This document shows positions 61,947-64,000 of a stretch of DNA of 64,000 nt, piece after piece (the stretch's first letter is position 1; each line of letters starts with the position of its first letter). A model generated the notes under the pieces. That model searched no databases and was not told where the DNA came from. It saw only the letters and a list, made by a program, of their open reading frames with translations. Source of the DNA: Paenibacillus amylolyticus (lineage in GTDB: Bacteria > Bacillota > Bacilli > Paenibacillales > Paenibacillaceae); contig NZ_BCNV01000005.1 in the NCBI RefSeq assembly GCF_001570725.1, positions 434,001-498,000 on the forward strand, given 5' to 3'. Position numbers and translations under genes: made by a program.

Positions 61947-62001
61947 ACGTAAATTTGAGAAACGATACTCCTTAGATGAGCGAGTAGTTGAACATGCTGA
62001 A

Positions 62002-62040
62002 AACCCACTCTGTTGAAGAGTGGGTTCTGTCTTTCTTTTT
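62002..62040. terminator. Bidirectional-type terminator downstream of the CDF gene
   Basis: AACCCACTCT-GTTGA-AGAGTGGGTT; a T-rich tail is present on both strands (TTTT on minus). It ends the minus-strand gene at 62058. Confidence 0.75.
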
Positions 62041-62057
62041 ATCAAAAGAGAAGCTCG

Positions 62058-63059
62058 TTATTTCACTACGTCCGAATGTTTCTTGCCCCAGCTGTTCACG
62101 CCGTCATCCTCAATAATGGAGATGGCTGCGTCCGCGATGTCGGGGTTCGTCATCAACTTCTCCTGAATACGGAACTTGATGTCATCTGCATCAGCCAGGC
62201 TGAGTCCTTTGGTCAGTTCAATCAGACCTTCGACATGATAATAACGGCCTTCCTGAATGATACGCATCATCTGAATATCAGCAACGTGTGTGTCTGCGAG
62301 AATAGTCTGGGACACTTTGTCCTCAATATCCTGTGGAGCGGCTACCCCGATCAATCCGATCATATTATCGTAACCAACCCGGAAGGCTACAGCGATCATC
62401 AGACATCCAATAATCGTTGTCACAATGCCGTCGAGCAATGCAAAATTGGTCAAGGCAATGACTACGACGGAGATTAGCGCAAGCAGGGCACCGAGTACAG
62501 CGACAACATCTTCGTAGAATACGAGACGGGTTGGCGGTGCAGCCCGGCCTACATTTTTGATGGCAGCAGGTACCAGGGCAAATCCGGCGGCTTTGGGTGC
62601 GCGTGCTTCTTTGAGAATTTCCTTCATGGCTTTGATCAGAATGGCCCCGTCGATCAGAATGTTCAAGATGAGCACACCAATGTTAATCCAGAGCCCCCCG
62701 GAATGACCGGCAGGATGTTGGAGCAGGTGAATCCCCTCATGAATCGTCTCATAGGCCATAATTGTCACGACAATAACGGCGATCATGCAGAAAATGTTAA
62801 TGACCCGTCCGAATCCGGTCGGGAAGCGGCGTGTAGGTTTTTTCTCGGACAACACACTTCCGACAAATACAAAACCTTGGTTAATGGCATCAGCGAGTGA
62901 ATGCATCGCCGAAGCGAACATGGCGCCACTGCCACTGAATAGGAAGGCTCCCCCTTTGCACACAGCAAGAACAGCATTACCTGCCATCGCTACGGCGGAG
63001 GATGTGTTTCCTTTTTTGACGAGAGACATAAAGCTCTCAGACTTCGGTTGTTCAGCCAC
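62058..63059 (-). CDS. Cation diffusion facilitator (SLC30A9/ZnT9-like)
   Basis: 333 residues starting at GTG with GGGAGG 9 bp upstream. Six helices: the metal site in helix 2 is HSLAD (His53, Asp57) and in helix 5 Glu183-Asp184 (FYEDVVAVLGALLA), the pattern of the ZnT9-like branch rather than the HxxxD pairs of CzcD. A C-terminal cytoplasmic domain follows (EDKVSQTILADTHVADIQ). It exports zinc or another divalent metal with protons. Confidence 0.9.
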   Translation of the reverse strand: MAEQPKSESFMSLVKKGNTSSAVAMAGNAVLAVCKGGAFLFSGSGAMFASAMHSLADAINQGFVFVGSVLSEKKPTRRFPTGFGRVINIFCMIAVIVVTIMAYETIHEGIHLLQHPAGHSGGLWINIGVLILNILIDGAILIKAMKEILKEARAPKAAGFALVPAAIKNVGRAAPPTRLVFYEDVVAVLGALLALISVVVIALTNFALLDGIVTTIIGCLMIAVAFRVGYDNMIGLIGVAAPQDIEDKVSQTILADTHVADIQMMRIIQEGRYYHVEGLIELTKGLSLADADDIKFRIQEKLMTNPDIADAAISIIEDDGVNSWGKKHSDVVK

Positions 63060-63253
63060 TTCGGTTGTTCCTCCCAGATCAATGTATTAGGTGTAGAAAA
63101 GGCAGTTTATCTATATAGCATGTGCATTTCCACTAAATGTTATTATAACCGCTTTGACATATCCCAGCATTATGCAAAAAAGGTCATATCATCATGCTAT
63201 TCATGTGATCCATAGGGAGTAGGCTGGTTCCAGCTTGGACACGTTACACTTCT

Positions 63254-63850
63254 TCAGTACTCGATGGCCTCAATGGCACGTAAATTCCGGTTGGATTGTT
63301 CCAAAAGCTCCGTAAACGTCCCGGCGACATAATATACGAAATCCGGATCATGCACGTACATAATAATCTGCCCAACCGTTCCTTGCTCTGTCGGATCAAA
63401 ATCGAACATCAGATACAGTGAGCCACCTCCAAGCATGCCAAACGTAATCCATTTCTTTTGAAAAAGGTAGGGCTTGATTCGGGGATCAATCTCATGGATC
63501 TCTTCTTCGGTAAAATAGTCATCCATGCGGTTCTCCACCAGCGTGGACTGTTCCTTTTGAATCTTTTCCAGGGATAACAGGTAAAATGGCTCGGATTCTC
63601 GTCCTTCCTCTAGGCTTGGATACAAGACATGAAAGCCATAACCACTCCCATTTTTACGTTTATAGAAAGCACGAAAATCAGCAGGTAATTGAATACCGTG
63701 CTCACGCTCGAATGCGTCAAGCTGCTCATCCGTCACGCCATCAAACTCGCGATAAGCCTCCAAGAGCTCCCGGTTTTCCTCATCCTGTACCTTTTCCTCC
63801 AGCAAAACATCCAGTTCATCCATCAATTCATATATACGTTGTTCTGACAT
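63254..63850 (-). CDS. SMI1/KNR4 family protein
   Basis: 198 residues from the ATG at 63850 (GGAGGGG 6 bp upstream). The SMI1/KNR4 core is GVTDEQLDAFEREHGIQLPADFRAFYKRKNGSGYGFHVLYPSLEEG, with a later WITFGMLGGGSLYLMFDFDP. Members often serve as immunity proteins of polymorphic toxins or as general regulators. No toxin gene is visible in the 150 bp that remain downstream of its start. Confidence 0.88.
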   Translation of the reverse strand: MSEQRIYELMDELDVLLEEKVQDEENRELLEAYREFDGVTDEQLDAFEREHGIQLPADFRAFYKRKNGSGYGFHVLYPSLEEGRESEPFYLLSLEKIQKEQSTLVENRMDDYFTEEEIHEIDPRIKPYLFQKKWITFGMLGGGSLYLMFDFDPTEQGTVGQIIMYVHDPDFVYYVAGTFTELLEQSNRNLRAIEAIEY

Positions 63851-64000
63851 CCAGTTCCCCTCCATATGAGCTATTCAGATAATAAGGTGAGTGATATGCG
63901 AGCAATCTGTGCCTGATTTTCACCTCATATTATAGTTATAATCCGAAAAATCACACAAGAATCTAGAGTCTTGTCTTACGTACTACAATGGTCTCATTAT

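Overview
The window looks like a chromosomal stretch of a Paenibacillus-type Bacillota. The evidence is strong AGGAGG ribosome-binding sites with frequent GTG and TTG starts, a Bacillus-like glpP-glpK-glpD set, HmoB, a bacterial nitric oxide synthase, an LtaS-type lipoteichoic acid synthase, CidAB/CidR and an AbrB-like regulator. No rRNA, tRNA, complete insertion sequence, phage or CRISPR array was seen. Taxonomy is inferred from gene content only.

Layout. 0-2.6 kb: minus-strand sugar ABC importer (lipoprotein binding protein, permease, start of a second permease). 2.6-8.9 kb: GTP cyclohydrolase II, then glycerol catabolism (glpP, glpK, leader terminator, glpD) and a Gfo/Idh oxidoreductase. 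8.9-15.5 kb: HxlR/DoxX pair, AbrB-zinc-ribbon regulator, cidAB with divergent LysR regulator, and a nitrilase-GNAT-GNAT operon. 15.5-17.6 kb: an AT-richer alpha/beta hydrolase/LysR pair. 17.6-28 kb: ltaS, hmoB, a nuclease-helicase fusion, cytoplasmic alpha-amylase, an MBL hydrolase and uxaC. 28-38 kb: MarR plus a heterodimeric ABC exporter, a lipid kinase, and TetR/MMPL. 38-44 kb: nucleoside-hydrolase-like protein, chemoreceptor, DUF3105 protein, zinc-ribbon/Yip1 protein. 44-51.6 kb: a six-gene purine-salvage-like locus (binding protein, nucleoside hydrolase, two permeases, ATPase, adenine deaminase). 51.7-57 kb: zinc-ribbon protein, HAD phosphatase, cupin, dps, nos, MFS pump. 57-61 kb: potABCD. 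61-64 kb: LiaI-like membrane protein, CDF transporter, SMI1/KNR4 protein.

The most notable signal is a family of about 160-230 nt intergenic elements, with five full copies (20339, 39325, 45564, 46794, 61109) and two fragments (12981, 42523), all in the same orientation. They share nested stems that are kept by compensatory base changes, conserved internal-loop sequences, and an optional two-hairpin module that gives long and short forms. I do not recognise this as a named RNA or repeat family. Two copies bracket the nucleoside hydrolase gene inside the purine locus.

A second signal is a promoter/operator shared by the DoxX gene (9447-9493) and the GTP cyclohydrolase II gene (2471-2523). It aligns without gaps with the same -35/-10 spacing and an operator centred at the same place, suggesting one HxlR-type regulator controls both. 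Many other promoters carry clean palindromes; they are listed individually.
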